DNA of 64,000 nt from an uncultured Clostridia bacterium. Lineage in GTDB: Bacteria; Bacillota; Clostridia; UBA1381; UMGS1253. The DNA lies in assembly GCA_934456295.1 (NCBI GenBank), contig CAKSHB010000001.1:1-64000 (forward strand), read 5' to 3'. The notes under the pieces are model-generated. The model saw nothing but the letters and a program-made list of their open reading frames with translations. It made no database searches and had not been told where the DNA came from. Each line of letters begins with the position of its first letter. Within the stretch, counting starts at the first letter, position 1. Below, piece after piece: positions 1 through 9,417 of this stretch. The position numbers and the translations under genes were made by a program.

Positions 1-2
1 AC

Positions 3-383
3 GGCGGCTCGGTTGTGTTCATCAACTCAAATACGGCATATCGTGCAATCCCCGACCGTATTGCCTACAGTGCTTCAAAGAGCGGCGCTCTCGGAATGAT
101 GCGTGCGCTGGCGCTTGATTTGGGAAAATACGGCATACGTGTAAATGCCGTGCTGCCGGGCATGATTAAGACGGACAGATGGGAACAGAATTACAATGAC
201 TGCAAAAATGCGCCGTCAAATTATACTCCTCTCGGCGACATTGCCGACTTTGAGGATATTGCGAATGCCGCGTTTTATTTCGGAAGTGATATGTCAAAAA
301 ATACTACCGGCGCGGAGCTGGTTGTTGACGGCGGAAATATGATTCAGCTCTATCCGATTATACCTGATAAAGAAAAGCAATAA
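3..383 (+). CDS. Short-chain dehydrogenase/reductase, 3' part
   Basis: This is the C-terminal part of an NAD(P)-dependent short-chain dehydrogenase; the reading frame is already open at the left window edge, so the start and the Rossmann glycine motif lie outside. The active-site motif YSASK is visible near residue 22, followed by the typical ALDLGKYGIRVNAVLPG segment and a C-terminal VVDGGN. These features place it in the classical SDR family, close to 3-oxoacyl-ACP reductase and glucose dehydrogenase-like enzymes, but the substrate cannot be read from this fragment. A terminator follows about 55 bases downstream, so this is the end of its transcription unit. Confidence 0.9.
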   Translation, partial: GGSVVFINSNTAYRAIPDRIAYSASKSGALGMMRALALDLGKYGIRVNAVLPGMIKTDRWEQNYNDCKNAPSNYTPLGDIADFEDIANAAFYFGSDMSKNTTGAELVVDGGNMIQLYPIIPDKEKQ

Positions 384-437
384 TTTTGCTGTTGTATAAT
401 TTTGTAAAAAACAATGAAATAAACGGAAACAGACATG

Positions 438-479
438 CAGGCGTTTCTTTGCAAAAAAGCAGAGAGCGCCTGTTTTTTT
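438..479 (+). terminator. Rho-independent terminator after the SDR gene
   Basis: CAGGCG (438-443) pairs with CGCCTG (467-472), with an extra inner TGC/GCA pairing, and seven T residues follow. It separates the SDR gene from the division cluster. The rest of 480-680 is very A/T rich with AACTTTTAAAA repeats at about 599-621 and no gene that I can support. Confidence 0.8.
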
Positions 480-682
480 ATCAGATAAAAACAGGTTGCA
501 TGTGGATTTAAATTTTAAAAAGCTTGTGCCGCATAACGTCTTGTGCAAAACCAACAAACTTTTTAAAAAAAATTATGCAAAATGTCAAGCGTGTAAAGAA
601 CTTTTAAAAAACTTTTAAAAAATTTACTTAAAACTATTGAAAAATGATTATAAATCGTGTAAAATTTATTTGAAAAGGGGAA

Positions 683-753
683 AAAGTGTTATAAAGTGGT
701 TGCAAGTGGATAAATTGTGTGTTAAAATATTGTTACAACCACTTTTCAAAGTG
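683..753 (+). promoter_or_regulatory. MraZ operator array upstream of mraZ
   Basis: AAAGTG occurs at 683-688 and 693-698, CAAGTG at 703-708 and a weaker copy near 713-719, all at an exact 10-bp period. A dyad CACTTT-TC-AAAGTG (740-753) lies directly over the ribosome site. MraZ proteins are known to bind short direct repeats with about 10-bp phasing in the mraZ promoter, and AAAGTG followed by G or T matches the reported mollicute MraZ box. This is therefore most likely the autoregulatory operator of the division cluster. Confidence 0.75.
700..728 (+). promoter_or_regulatory. Promoter of the mraZ-ftsZ cluster
   Basis: The -35 element TTGCAA (700-705) and the -10 element TAAAAT (723-728) are separated by 17 bases. 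The -35 box overlaps the third operator repeat, so bound MraZ would compete with RNA polymerase. Confidence 0.7.
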
Positions 754-765
754 AGGTGAAAAACT

Positions 766-1206
766 TTGTTCATAGGTACATACAGTCACAGCATAGACGC
801 AAAAGGCAGAATGATTATGCCGTCCAAGTTCAGAAAGAACGAATCGGGCGAGATTTTCTATGTCACAAAAGGAACGGAAAAGTGTCTGTTTGTGTACTCG
901 CGTGAGGAATGGGCAAGGTTTGAGGAAAAAATCGCGTCGCTGCCGATTACAACAAATAAATCTGCGGCAGATTTTGTGCGTTATTTTCTTTCGGGTGCGG
1001 CAGAATGCGAAGTGGACAAGCTCGGAAGAATTAATATTCCCCAGCATCTGAGAGAGCATGCCGGACTCGGAAAGGACGTTAAGGTTCTCGGCGCAAGAAG
1101 CCGTATTGAGATATGGGATGCGGATACATGGAAGAGCTATTACGAAACAGATATTACACCCGAAAGCGTAATGGAGAATATGGGCTCGATAGGAATGGAT
1201 TTTTAG
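766..1206 (+). CDS. mraZ: Transcriptional regulator MraZ
   Basis: MraZ is a DNA-binding protein of the AbrB-like fold that forms rings and controls the division and cell wall cluster it heads. The 146-residue protein has two SpoVT/AbrB-like halves, each with the family DxKGR-type motif: SIDAKGRMIMPSKFR near residues 9-23 and VDKLGRINIPQHLR near 84-97. Length is normal. The start is TTG, chosen because GTGAGGTG lies 8 bases upstream and the N-terminus MFIGTYSHSID matches the family. It is the first gene of the dcw operon and sits just behind its own operator repeats. Confidence 0.97.
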   Translation: MFIGTYSHSIDAKGRMIMPSKFRKNESGEIFYVTKGTEKCLFVYSREEWARFEEKIASLPITTNKSAADFVRYFLSGAAECEVDKLGRINIPQHLREHAGLGKDVKVLGARSRIEIWDADTWKSYYETDITPESVMENMGSIGMDF

Positions 1207-1216
1207 GCGGTGATAT

Positions 1217-2155
1217 ATGATGGAATTCAGGCATATACCCGTCATGCTGAATGAGTGTATAGACAGTCTTAATATAAAGCCGGACGGAATATACGTAGAC
1301 GGAACGCTCGGCGGCGCCGGACACAGCAGCCAAATTGTGCGCAGGCTCGGCGAAAACGGCTTGCTGATAGGGATTGACCGTGATGAAAACGCGATAAAGG
1401 CGGCGGGAGAAAGGCTTTGCGGATATGACGGCAGGGTTCTGATTGTAAAAAATAACTTTAAAAATATAAATGAAGTTTTAAAATCGGCAGACATCGATAA
1501 AATCGACGGTGCACTGCTTGATTTGGGAGTATCGTCACACCAGCTTGATGAGGCATCGAGAGGTTTCAGCTATATGCATGACGCGCCGCTGGACATGAGA
1601 ATGGACAGAGATGAAGCGGAGAGTGCATATGACGTTATAAATGTATATGACGAAAACAGACTGGCGGAGATTATATTTGACTACGGCGAGGAGCGGTGGG
1701 CAAAAAGAATTGCAAAGTTTATAGCGGACGGGCGCAAAGCAAAACCCATAGAAACAACGGGGGAGCTTGTGAAAATTATAAGTGCGGCGATACCGAAGGG
1801 TGCGCGCATGAATGGCGGCAATCCTGCAAAACGCACGTTTCAGGCAATCAGGATTGAGGTAAACGGCGAGCTTGAAATACTGCGCGGCGCCATAGATGAT
1901 TTTACCGGGCATTTAAATGCCGGCGGCAGACTTGCCGTTATAACGTTTCATTCGCTTGAGGACAGAATTGTAAAAGAGGAATTTGCGCGTCTGGCACGGG
2001 GCTGTACATGCCCAAAGGAATTTCCGGTGTGCGTGTGCGGAAACAAGCCGTCGGTGAAGGTGCTGACAGGCAAGCCGATAACAGCGTCGGAGGCGGAATT
2101 GGAACAGAACAGCCGCTCAAAGAGCGCAAAGCTTCGCGTTATAGAGAAATTATAA
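1217..2155 (+). CDS. rsmH: 16S rRNA (cytosine-1402 N4) methyltransferase RsmH
   Basis: RsmH (MraW) methylates N4 of C1402 in the decoding centre of 16S rRNA using S-adenosylmethionine. The 312-residue protein opens with the family sequence [15 protein letters not shown] and has the glycine-rich SAM motif [10 protein letters not shown] near residues 28-37, then [12 protein letters not shown] near 100-111 and the C-terminal [12 protein letters not shown]. It begins ten bases after mraZ with two consecutive ATG codons (1217 and 1220); GGCGGTGA supplies the ribosome site. The order mraZ-rsmH is the standard start of a dcw cluster. Confidence 0.97.
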   Translation: MMEFRHIPVMLNECIDSLNIKPDGIYVDGTLGGAGHSSQIVRRLGENGLLIGIDRDENAIKAAGERLCGYDGRVLIVKNNFKNINEVLKSADIDKIDGALLDLGVSSHQLDEASRGFSYMHDAPLDMRMDRDEAESAYDVINVYDENRLAEIIFDYGEERWAKRIAKFIADGRKAKPIETTGELVKIISAAIPKGARMNGGNPAKRTFQAIRIEVNGELEILRGAIDDFTGHLNAGGRLAVITFHSLEDRIVKEEFARLARGCTCPKEFPVCVCGNKPSVKVLTGKPITASEAELEQNSRSKSAKLRVIEKL

Positions 2156-2219
2156 AACTTTTTTGAAAAATAGGTTATGGGGATAAACATTGGGGATAAA
2201 ATTTTAGGGGGTCACAAAA

Positions 2220-2717
2220 GTGCGTACAAACGGAAATCTTGCTCTTAATCCTGCGTATAGACCGCAGTATCAGCCGACGCAGGCAAATTTGAAGAAAAAG
2301 GCGGTTTTGAAGGCACACGAAACGGGAAAAAAGAAAGCTAAAAGTATAAATGTTGCCGTTGCGTTATTTTACATAGCGGTTATTTTTGCAGTGGCATTTT
2401 GTCTTATAGGCCGCGAGGTAAGCATATATGAAAAAAGCGCGGAAATAAGCCGTTTGCAGAATAAGCTTGAGCAGGCACAGAGCGAAACGAAGCAGGCACG
2501 CATAGCTGCGGAGAAATCTGTGGATTTGAAAACGATAGAGGATAACGCGACAAATAAATTCGCAATGAGCAGACCCGAGAAAACGCAGACAGTATATATA
2601 AACATAAAGCAGCAGGACTATGCCGAGAAAACGGCGGACAAAGATGCAGGCGTTGAGTTGCAGCAGAACATACAGGCAGGCATAAAAAATCTTTTTGGAA
2701 TATTCGGAAACAAGTAG
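2220..2717 (+). CDS. FtsL-like septum formation protein
   Basis: A 165-residue bitopic membrane protein in the position occupied by ftsL in dcw clusters. It has a basic cytoplasmic N-terminus of about 45 residues, one membrane segment (about 45-65), a short coiled coil (about 72-105) rich in E, K and Q, and a hydrophilic tail. FtsL pairs with DivIC and DivIB in the division complex; FtsL sequences are poorly conserved, so the call rests on architecture and location between rsmH and the PBP. The start is GTG behind TTAGGGGGTCAC. Residues after about 115 form a longer tail than is usual. Confidence 0.75.
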   Translation: MRTNGNLALNPAYRPQYQPTQANLKKKAVLKAHETGKKKAKSINVAVALFYIAVIFAVAFCLIGREVSIYEKSAEISRLQNKLEQAQSETKQARIAAEKSVDLKTIEDNATNKFAMSRPEKTQTVYINIKQQDYAEKTADKDAGVELQQNIQAGIKNLFGIFGNK

Positions 2718-3093
2718 TATTATATATTTATAAGCAGGATTATATCAAAATCCGGGCAAACATAAAACCCGGGCAAACTTAATAGAAAAATTCGGAAGTG
2801 AGGCCCCAAAGCGATTTGGAAAATCAAATCTCTTAGTCTCACTTTTTGCCTTAAAACGGGGAAATGTAAAATTACGGCAAAACCGTATGGGAGAAGATGA
2901 AAGCAAAGTGTTTTTGTGTTTGGTGCGCAAATAGTGTTTTGCTTTATTTGTGTTCTTAGAGAAAACTGATTTTGAGAAAACCGATTTTTGCGGCTTTTTC
3001 ATATAAGTTTATATTTTCGTAAGACTGTGTTTTGAAAAAAGAAAGTAAAATCTGAAAGTAAAATTTTGCATAGGCTTGCATGGAGGCAGGGGT
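2718..3093 (+). other. Intergenic leader with terminator-like hairpin before the PBP gene
   Basis: This 376-base gap holds no credible gene. It contains a 10-bp direct repeat CCGGGCAAAC (about 2752-2761 and 2769-2778). A nested structure follows: AAGTGAG (2796-2802) pairs with CTCACTT (2838-2844) and runs into TTTTT, and inside it GATTTG (2813-2818) pairs with CAAATC (2825-2830). This looks like a partial terminator or processing site splitting the upstream genes from the wall synthesis genes. No strong promoter is evident. Confidence 0.45.
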
Positions 3094-5295
3094 ATGAAAT
3101 TACCGAAAAAGATGGTAAGGAAACGCGTGTTTTTATATGTGGTTGCCTTTTGCTGTGTATTCACTATACTTGCGGGGCGTGTGGCATGGCTTCAGACGGT
3201 GGACGGAGCAAAGTTGAAAAAAGCGGCGACGCAGCAGCAGACACGTGACAACATAATAACAAGCAAACGCGGAACGATATATGACAGAAATAACAAAGAG
3301 CTTGCCGTCAGTGCGTCGGTTGAGATGGTGACGGTATCTCCGAGCGAGATAAGAAAATCAAAAAGTGCGGAAATTGTTGCAAAAAAGCTTGCCGAGATTT
3401 TGTCGCTTAATTATGACGACGTATACAAAAAGGTCACAAAAAACTCGTCATACGAGATTATAAAACGCAAGGTTGAGAGCGAGCAGACATCGCAGATACG
3501 CAAGCTGAAAACCGATAAGGAAACGAAAAACGCTTTTGCCGGTGTGAGCCTTGAGGAGGACACGAAAAGATATTATCCCTACGGAAGTTTTGCCGCACAG
3601 GTAATCGGCTTCACGGGCAATGATAACCAGGGGCTGTACGGCGTTGAGGCGGCATATGACGATGAGCTTTCGGGCGTTGCAGGAAGAGTTATATCGGCAA
3701 AAAACGCCGCCGGCGTTGATATGCCGTATAAATATGAGGAAAAATATGAGTCGCAGGATGGACTTAACGTTGTTCTGACGATAGATGAAACGATACAGCA
3801 TTTCGCAGAAAAGCATCTGAAACAGGCGTATGAGGAGAATAAGCCGGCAAAAGGTGCATTTGCAATAGTGATTGCGCCGAAAACGGGCGAGGTACTTGCC
3901 ATGGCGACACAGCCCGACTATGATTTAAACAAGCCGTTTGAGCTGACCGATACGGAATTTTTGTCGAGTATAGCGGCGCTTTCCGAGGAGGAACAAAAGA
4001 AGGCAAAGACAACGGCGCTCTCGGAGCTTTGGAAAAATAAAGCCGTAACGGACTCATATGAGCCCGGCTCGGTATTTAAAATACTTACATATGCGATGGC
4101 GCTTGAGGAGGGAGTTGCAAGTCCGAGCGATACATTTAACTGCAGCGGCGGAACGAAAGTCGGTCCGTATACAATCCACTGCTGGAAAACGGCGGGGCAC
4201 GGACATGAAACGCTGAAGCAGGGGCTTGAAAATTCGTGCAACCCTGTTTTGATGGAGCTTGGGCGCAGATTGGGCGTTGATACCTTCAGAAAATATTTTA
4301 AAAGCTTCGGCATGGACGCAAAGACAGGCTTTGACATAGTCGGCGAAAGCCCGGGCGTGTTCTTTAACGAGGGTGCAATGCATGAGGTTGAGCTTGCGAC
4401 ATGTTCATTCGGGCAGTCGTTTCAGGTTACGCCTCTTCAGCTCAGCGCAGCCGTATCGGCAATCGTAAACGGCGGAAGTTTATATAAGCCGCATGTTGTA
4501 AAGGCGCTCACGGATAAAAACGGTTCTGTCGTAAAGAGCTATGAGCCTCAGCTTGTGAGAAAAATTGTGTCTGAGGAAACATCGGCGCTCATGCGTGATT
4601 TCCTTGAGGGAGTCGTGTCGGAGGGTACAGGTAAAAGTGCAAAAATAGAAGGCTACCGCATAGGCGGAAAAACGGGAACATCAGAGAAACAGCCGCGCGG
4701 ACAGGGCAAATATGTCGCATCGTTTCTCGGCGTTGCGCCGGCAGATGATCCGGAGCTGCTGTGCATAGTGGCTATAGATGAGCCGACGGGCGATTTGTAT
4801 CAGGGCAGCCAGATATCGGCGCCTGTTGTAAGAAATATACTTGAGGACACATTGCGCTACATGGGTTATGAGAAAAAGCTCGAAGGAAACGAGCTTGCCG
4901 TTATGCAGTCAAATGTGCCCGAAGTGCGCGGGTTTGCTGTTTCTGACGCAAAAAAGACGCTTTCTGACGCAGGTTTTGACGTAAAGGTTGTGGGCGAAGG
5001 TGAAAATACGGAGCAGCAGCTTCCGAAACCGGGCGCAAGCCTTGCAAAAGGCTCGACGGTGATTTTGTATACGGAAAACACGGATATTGCAAAAGTCAGC
5101 GTGCCCGATGTGACGGGAATGAGGCTTTCGGACGCAAAGAAAGCAATTCTTGATGCAGGGCTTAACATAGAAATATTAGGCGCATCGGACGATTCGCACA
5201 AATCGCCGGCGAAAAAACAGGATCCTGTAGCAGGGACACAGGTAAATCCTGCAACAACGGTCAGGGTGGAATTTGTGTATATGGACGGCGATTAA
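3094..5295 (+). CDS. Class B penicillin-binding protein with two PASTA domains (SpoVD/FtsI type)
   Basis: A DD-transpeptidase that cross-links septal or spore-cortex peptidoglycan. After a short basic cytoplasmic end and one membrane anchor (about 9-29) come the dimerisation domain with RGTIYDRN, then the transpeptidase domain: active-site SVFK in SYEPGSVFK, the SCN triad (ENSCNPVLMELG) and KTG in GGKTGTSEKQ. The C-terminus carries two PASTA repeats (roughly 620-733). Bacillus SpoVD has one PASTA domain and PBP2B two, and this is the only class B PBP in the window, so it may serve both division and sporulation. The ATG at 3094 is preferred over an upstream TTG because GGAGG (3082-3086) lies 7 bases before it. 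Confidence 0.93.
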   Translation: MKLPKKMVRKRVFLYVVAFCCVFTILAGRVAWLQTVDGAKLKKAATQQQTRDNIITSKRGTIYDRNNKELAVSASVEMVTVSPSEIRKSKSAEIVAKKLAEILSLNYDDVYKKVTKNSSYEIIKRKVESEQTSQIRKLKTDKETKNAFAGVSLEEDTKRYYPYGSFAAQVIGFTGNDNQGLYGVEAAYDDELSGVAGRVISAKNAAGVDMPYKYEEKYESQDGLNVVLTIDETIQHFAEKHLKQAYEENKPAKGAFAIVIAPKTGEVLAMATQPDYDLNKPFELTDTEFLSSIAALSEEEQKKAKTTALSELWKNKAVTDSYEPGSVFKILTYAMALEEGVASPSDTFNCSGGTKVGPYTIHCWKTAGHGHETLKQGLENSCNPVLMELGRRLGVDTFRKYFKSFGMDAKTGFDIVGESPGVFFNEGAMHEVELATCSFGQSFQVTPLQLSAAVSAIVNGGSLYKPHVVKALTDKNGSVVKSYEPQLVRKIVSEETSALMRDFLEGVVSEGTGKSAKIEGYRIGGKTGTSEKQPRGQGKYVASFLGVAPADDPELLCIVAIDEPTGDLYQGSQISAPVVRNILEDTLRYMGYEKKLEGNELAVMQSNVPEVRGFAVSDAKKTLSDAGFDVKVVGEGENTEQQLPKPGASLAKGSTVILYTENTDIAKVSVPDVTGMRLSDAKKAILDAGLNIEILGASDDSHKSPAKKQDPVAGTQVNPATTVRVEFVYMDGD

Positions 5296-5347
5296 TTAGG
5301 AGTAATTTATACAGGATTATTTTATATTGTTTGCGGAGGAATAAAAA

Positions 5348-6781
5348 ATGAAGCTTGCCGAACTGGTCAGAGATATACAGACGAACGGAAAAGAGGCGCT
5401 TGAAACCGAAGTCGGTGCGATAGCGTACGATTCGCGCAAAGTCAGAAAGGGCGATGTGTTCGTATGCATAAAGGGCTACCAAACGGACGGACATAAATAT
5501 GTAAAAAGTGCGGTTGAAAACGGTGCTGCCGCGATTGTGGCAAGCGATAAAATCGATGCCGATGTGCCCGTGCTGTATACGCCCGACACAAGAATTGCGC
5601 TGGCGATGATGGCGAAGGCATACTTTAAAAATCCGCTGAAGGACATAAAGCTGATAGGCGTTACAGGCACAAACGGAAAGACAACAATAACATACCTTAT
5701 AAAAACAATTCTTGAGGCACAAAATAAAAAGGTCGGGCTTATCGGTACAAATCAGAACATGATAGGTGATAAGGTTATGCTGACAGAGCGTACAACGCCC
5801 GAATCATACGAACTGTATGAAATGTTTGCCGATATGGCGCATGAGGGCGCGGATTACATCGTTATGGAGGTATCGAGCCACGCGCTTGAGCTTCACCGTG
5901 TCGGGGGCTGTGAGTTTGAAACGGCAATTTTTACAAATCTCACACAGGACCATCTCGACTTCCACGGGACTATGGAAAATTATTTTAATGCGAAAAACAA
6001 GCTGTTTTCAATGTGCAGAAATGCCGTTGTGAATACAGACGACGAATACGGCGCACGTATTGCCGGCGGCTGCAAAGCAAACCTTATTACATACGGCATT
6101 GACAAGCCGGCAGCCATGCATGCAAAAAATATGCGGATAACGGCGCGGGGGGCGGCATATGATTTGGAGTACGGCAATAAGGAATATGAGGCAAATATAG
6201 CGATACCGGGCAAATTTTCGGTATATAATTCGCTTGCGGCGATAGGCGCGGCATACAGTCTTGGAATTGATATAAAGATTTGCCTTGACGCGCTCAAAAC
6301 CGCTCATGGCGTAAAAGGACGCGCCGAGGTTGTGCCGACTGATACCGACTATACGGTAATAATAGATTATGCACATACACCGGACGGACTTGTGAATATA
6401 ATTTCGGCAGTGAATGAGTTTAAAACGGCGCGCGTTATAACGCTGTTCGGCTGCGGCGGCGACCGCGACAGAACAAAGCGTCCGAAAATGGGAAAGGCGG
6501 CAGGCGAACTGTCAGACTTTTTGGTTGTAACATCGGACAATCCGCGTACGGAGGACCCGTCGGCGATAATAGACGACATAATGCCGGGAGTTCTTGAAAG
6601 CGGCTGCGAATATGTCAGAATAGAAAGCCGCCATGAGGCGATTGAGTATGCGCTCAAGCATGCAAAACCGCACGATATAGTAATTCTTGCGGGCAAAGGT
6701 CATGAAACATATCAGATTTTAAAGGATAAAACGATACATTTTGACGAACGCGAGGTAATACACGAAATACTCGGCAAATAG
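5348..6781 (+). CDS. murE: UDP-MurNAc-tripeptide synthetase MurE, DAP type
   Basis: Mur ligase adding the third residue of the peptidoglycan stem peptide. The 477-residue protein has the substrate-binding N-domain, the ATP loop GVTGTNGKTT (about 103-112), the central domain with EVSSHAL, and the C-domain with SDNPRTEDP. The DNPR motif is the known marker of enzymes that select meso-diaminopimelate rather than lysine, so the wall is predicted to be of DAP type. It begins 52 bases after the PBP gene behind GCGGAGGAAT and is followed by murF. Confidence 0.97.
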   Translation: MKLAELVRDIQTNGKEALETEVGAIAYDSRKVRKGDVFVCIKGYQTDGHKYVKSAVENGAAAIVASDKIDADVPVLYTPDTRIALAMMAKAYFKNPLKDIKLIGVTGTNGKTTITYLIKTILEAQNKKVGLIGTNQNMIGDKVMLTERTTPESYELYEMFADMAHEGADYIVMEVSSHALELHRVGGCEFETAIFTNLTQDHLDFHGTMENYFNAKNKLFSMCRNAVVNTDDEYGARIAGGCKANLITYGIDKPAAMHAKNMRITARGAAYDLEYGNKEYEANIAIPGKFSVYNSLAAIGAAYSLGIDIKICLDALKTAHGVKGRAEVVPTDTDYTVIIDYAHTPDGLVNIISAVNEFKTARVITLFGCGGDRDRTKRPKMGKAAGELSDFLVVTSDNPRTEDPSAIIDDIMPGVLESGCEYVRIESRHEAIEYALKHAKPHDIVILAGKGHETYQILKDKTIHFDEREVIHEILGK

Positions 6782-6816
6782 ACTTACGGTAAAAATCCGT
6801 ATAAGGAGAGGCACAC

Positions 6817-8193
6817 ATGGAACAAATCAGCATAAAAGAGATAATCGGGGCAACGGGCGGAAAGCTTCTGTGGGGAAACGAAAACACGGTTATCACATCT
6901 GTTACCACAGACAGCAGAAAAAGCGGCGAAAATATGCTTTTTATTCCGCTTGAGGGCGATACCTTTGACGGACATGAGTTTATACGTGCTTCGTTCGATA
7001 TGGGAGCGGCGGCGGCGCTGACGCATAAAGATACCGATATTGTGTGCGACCGTGTGCTCATACGGGTTGATGACACAAAAAAGGCGCTTGCCGATATTGC
7101 GCGGTTTTATCTTGATAAGCATAGAGTACCTGTTGTTGCTCTGACAGGTTCTGTCGGAAAAACGACGACGAAGGACATGGTTGCGGCGGCGCTTTCAAAA
7201 AAATACAGCGTTTTAAAAACGCAGGGCAACTTTAACAACGACATAGGACTTCCTCTCACAATATTCAACCTGACGCGCGATAATGACATGGCGGTGCTTG
7301 AGATGGGCATGAACCATTTCGGCGAGATACATCATCTTGCGTCGATTGCGCACCCCGATACTGCGATTATAACAAATATAGGCATGTCGCATATAGAAAA
7401 CCTCGGCTCACGCGAGGGAATATTGAAGGCAAAAACAGAAATAACCGATTTTTTTGATGAAAACAGCACGCTGATTTTAAACGGCGATGATGATATGCTG
7501 CAAACAATCTGCGGCAAGTCTTATACAGTGATAACCTACGGAATAGATAATCCGAATACCGATTACAGGGCAAAAAACATCGAAAAGCACGGTGAAAGCA
7601 TAGAGTTTGATATCGAATATAAAGAAAACGGCAGCATAAAAGAGGTTCACATACATGTTGCGCTGCCGGGTACGCATAATATATACAATGCTCTTGCGGC
7701 ATTTGCTGCGGCAAAGCGTTACGGTGTGGAAGATGAGCTTGCATCATCGGGAATAGGCGGATTTGTTCCGTCGGCAATGCGTATGGACATAAAAAATACG
7801 GGCAGAATAACGCTGATTAATGATTGCTATAATGCATCGCCCGCATCTGTGGAGGCGGCGCTTGATGTTCTTATGGGCACAAGCGCAAAGAGGCATATTG
7901 CCATACTGGGCGATATACTTGAGATGGGCGGTTTTGCGCCGAAGGCACATGCGGAGCTTGGTGAAAAAGCGTCGCAGATGGGAGTTGACGCGCTTTGGTG
8001 CGTCGGCGAAAATGCAAAGTATATGTGTGAGGCGGCAAAAAAAGCCGGTCTTGCCGACGCGGTGCATTTTGAAAACAACAAGAGTCTGATTGCGGCTTTG
8101 CCGGCGCTCATATGTGACGGTGACGCATTGCTTGTAAAGGCGTCGCGCGGAATGAAGTTTGAGCAGATTGCAGCGGCGGCGGAAAAGCTGTAA
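6817..8193 (+). CDS. murF: UDP-MurNAc-pentapeptide synthetase MurF
   Basis: Adds D-Ala-D-Ala to UDP-MurNAc-tripeptide, completing the cytoplasmic stem peptide. The 458-residue Mur ligase shows the ATP loop TGSVGKTTTKDM (about 109-120), the central domain motif EMGMNHFGEI and the C-domain NDCYNASPAS, all diagnostic of MurF. It starts 35 bases after murE with AAGGAGAGG upstream. Together with MurE and MraY it feeds lipid I synthesis. Confidence 0.97.
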   Translation: MEQISIKEIIGATGGKLLWGNENTVITSVTTDSRKSGENMLFIPLEGDTFDGHEFIRASFDMGAAAALTHKDTDIVCDRVLIRVDDTKKALADIARFYLDKHRVPVVALTGSVGKTTTKDMVAAALSKKYSVLKTQGNFNNDIGLPLTIFNLTRDNDMAVLEMGMNHFGEIHHLASIAHPDTAIITNIGMSHIENLGSREGILKAKTEITDFFDENSTLILNGDDDMLQTICGKSYTVITYGIDNPNTDYRAKNIEKHGESIEFDIEYKENGSIKEVHIHVALPGTHNIYNALAAFAAAKRYGVEDELASSGIGGFVPSAMRMDIKNTGRITLINDCYNASPASVEAALDVLMGTSAKRHIAILGDILEMGGFAPKAHAELGEKASQMGVDALWCVGENAKYMCEAAKKAGLADAVHFENNKSLIAALPALICDGDALLVKASRGMKFEQIAAAAEKL

Positions 8194-8224
8194 AAATATA
8201 CCTGCGAGAGGGGAAAGTGCTGTT

Positions 8225-9214
8225 ATGGGAAATGAATGGTTTAATATTTCGGCTTCATATTTGCTTACTTTCGGCATAGCGTTTTTGGTTTGTGTGATAA
8301 TTGCGCCTATGCTGATACCTGTTTTGCACAAACTCAAATTCGGTCAGGAGATACGTGAGGACGGTCCGGCATGGCACAAAAAAAAGACGGGCACACCGAC
8401 AATGGGCGGCATAATTTTTATTGCCGGTACGGTTATCGCAACGCTTATAATGACACAGGAGCTGTCGGTTATGATTGTGCTTCTGTTTGCGGTGGGCTTC
8501 GGACTGATTGGCTTTACCGACGATTTTATAAAAGTTGTGCTTAAACGCAATCTCGGACTTACGGCGCTTCAGAAGCTCGCGCTGCAAATTGCTTTTTCGG
8601 TGGTTTTTGTACTGGCTCTCAGTGCATCGGGGCTTTTGCGCAGCGATATATATATCCCGTTTACGCACATAAGCTTTAATCTGGGTTGGTTCTATACGGT
8701 TTTTGCCGTATTTATAATGGTAGGCTTTACAAACGCGGTAAATCTGACGGACGGTTTGGACGGTCTTGCGTCCTCTGTAACGGCGATAGTGTCGCTGTTT
8801 TTTGCCGTCGCGGCATTTATGTGCGGAAACAGACCGCTTGCGGTGTTTATGATTGCGCTGACGGGCGGATGTATAGGGTTTTTGGTGTTTAACCGCTATC
8901 CGGCAAAGGTGTTCATGGGAGATACCGGCTCTTTGTTTCTGGGCGGAGCGCTTGCAGGTGCGGCAATAATTTTAAAAATGCCGCTCATACTTGTGATTGC
9001 GGGAATTATATATGTTATCGAGGCGCTGTCGGTAATGCTTCAGGTGGCATCGTTCAAACTTACGGGCAAAAGAATATTTAAAATGAGCCCGATACATCAC
9101 CATTTTGAAATGTGCGGCTGGAAAGAGGTAAAAATTGTTGCGGTGTTCTGCGTTGTTACAGCGCTGTTCTGCGTAATCGCATATTTTTCCGTAATGCCGT
9201 TCATGTCGGTGTGA
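8225..9214 (+). CDS. mraY: Phospho-MurNAc-pentapeptide transferase MraY
   Basis: Integral membrane enzyme that transfers phospho-MurNAc-pentapeptide onto undecaprenyl phosphate to make lipid I. The 329-residue protein has about ten membrane segments and the family motifs GTPTMGG, the aspartate-rich FTDDFIK, NLTDGLDGLASS, FMGDTGSLFLGG and the HHHFE motif near the C-terminus. The ATG at 8225 follows GAGAGGGG; a longer open frame overlaps murF but has no better start. In most relatives murD follows here; in this window it does not. Confidence 0.97.
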   Translation: MGNEWFNISASYLLTFGIAFLVCVIIAPMLIPVLHKLKFGQEIREDGPAWHKKKTGTPTMGGIIFIAGTVIATLIMTQELSVMIVLLFAVGFGLIGFTDDFIKVVLKRNLGLTALQKLALQIAFSVVFVLALSASGLLRSDIYIPFTHISFNLGWFYTVFAVFIMVGFTNAVNLTDGLDGLASSVTAIVSLFFAVAAFMCGNRPLAVFMIALTGGCIGFLVFNRYPAKVFMGDTGSLFLGGALAGAAIILKMPLILVIAGIIYVIEALSVMLQVASFKLTGKRIFKMSPIHHHFEMCGWKEVKIVAVFCVVTALFCVIAYFSVMPFMSV

Positions 9215-9405
9215 GGCATATTGTGGCGTGCATTTTCCGATGCACATTCATGAAAGACAGTGTGAGAGCTTTTTTCATACAAAATTAAAGCGCCGCAAAA
9301 AATTCGTTTTCGGCGAAACGGCGGCGCAAAAAACCTCCTTTATTTTTATGCTGCGCAAAAGGAGATTTGATTTCATTACTATTTATGCCGATGCGCAGCG
9401 GCGGA
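9215..9405 (+). promoter_or_regulatory. Structured mraY-ftsW intergenic leader
   Basis: About 200 bases separate mraY from ftsW where murD is normally found. GCGCCGC (9290-9296) can pair with GCGGCGC (9321-9327). Just downstream CTCCTTT (9335-9341) is complementary to AAAGGAG (9358-9364), a perfect ribosome-site sequence. The structure could hide that site or be a partial terminator. I see no murD remnant. Confidence 0.45.
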
Positions 9406-9417
9406 ATGGAGATTACA

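Noticed and set aside
2745..3002. An 85-codon minus-strand open frame in the gap before the PBP gene.
   Set aside because: Low-complexity sequence with no ribosome site; the region is better explained by repeats and a hairpin.
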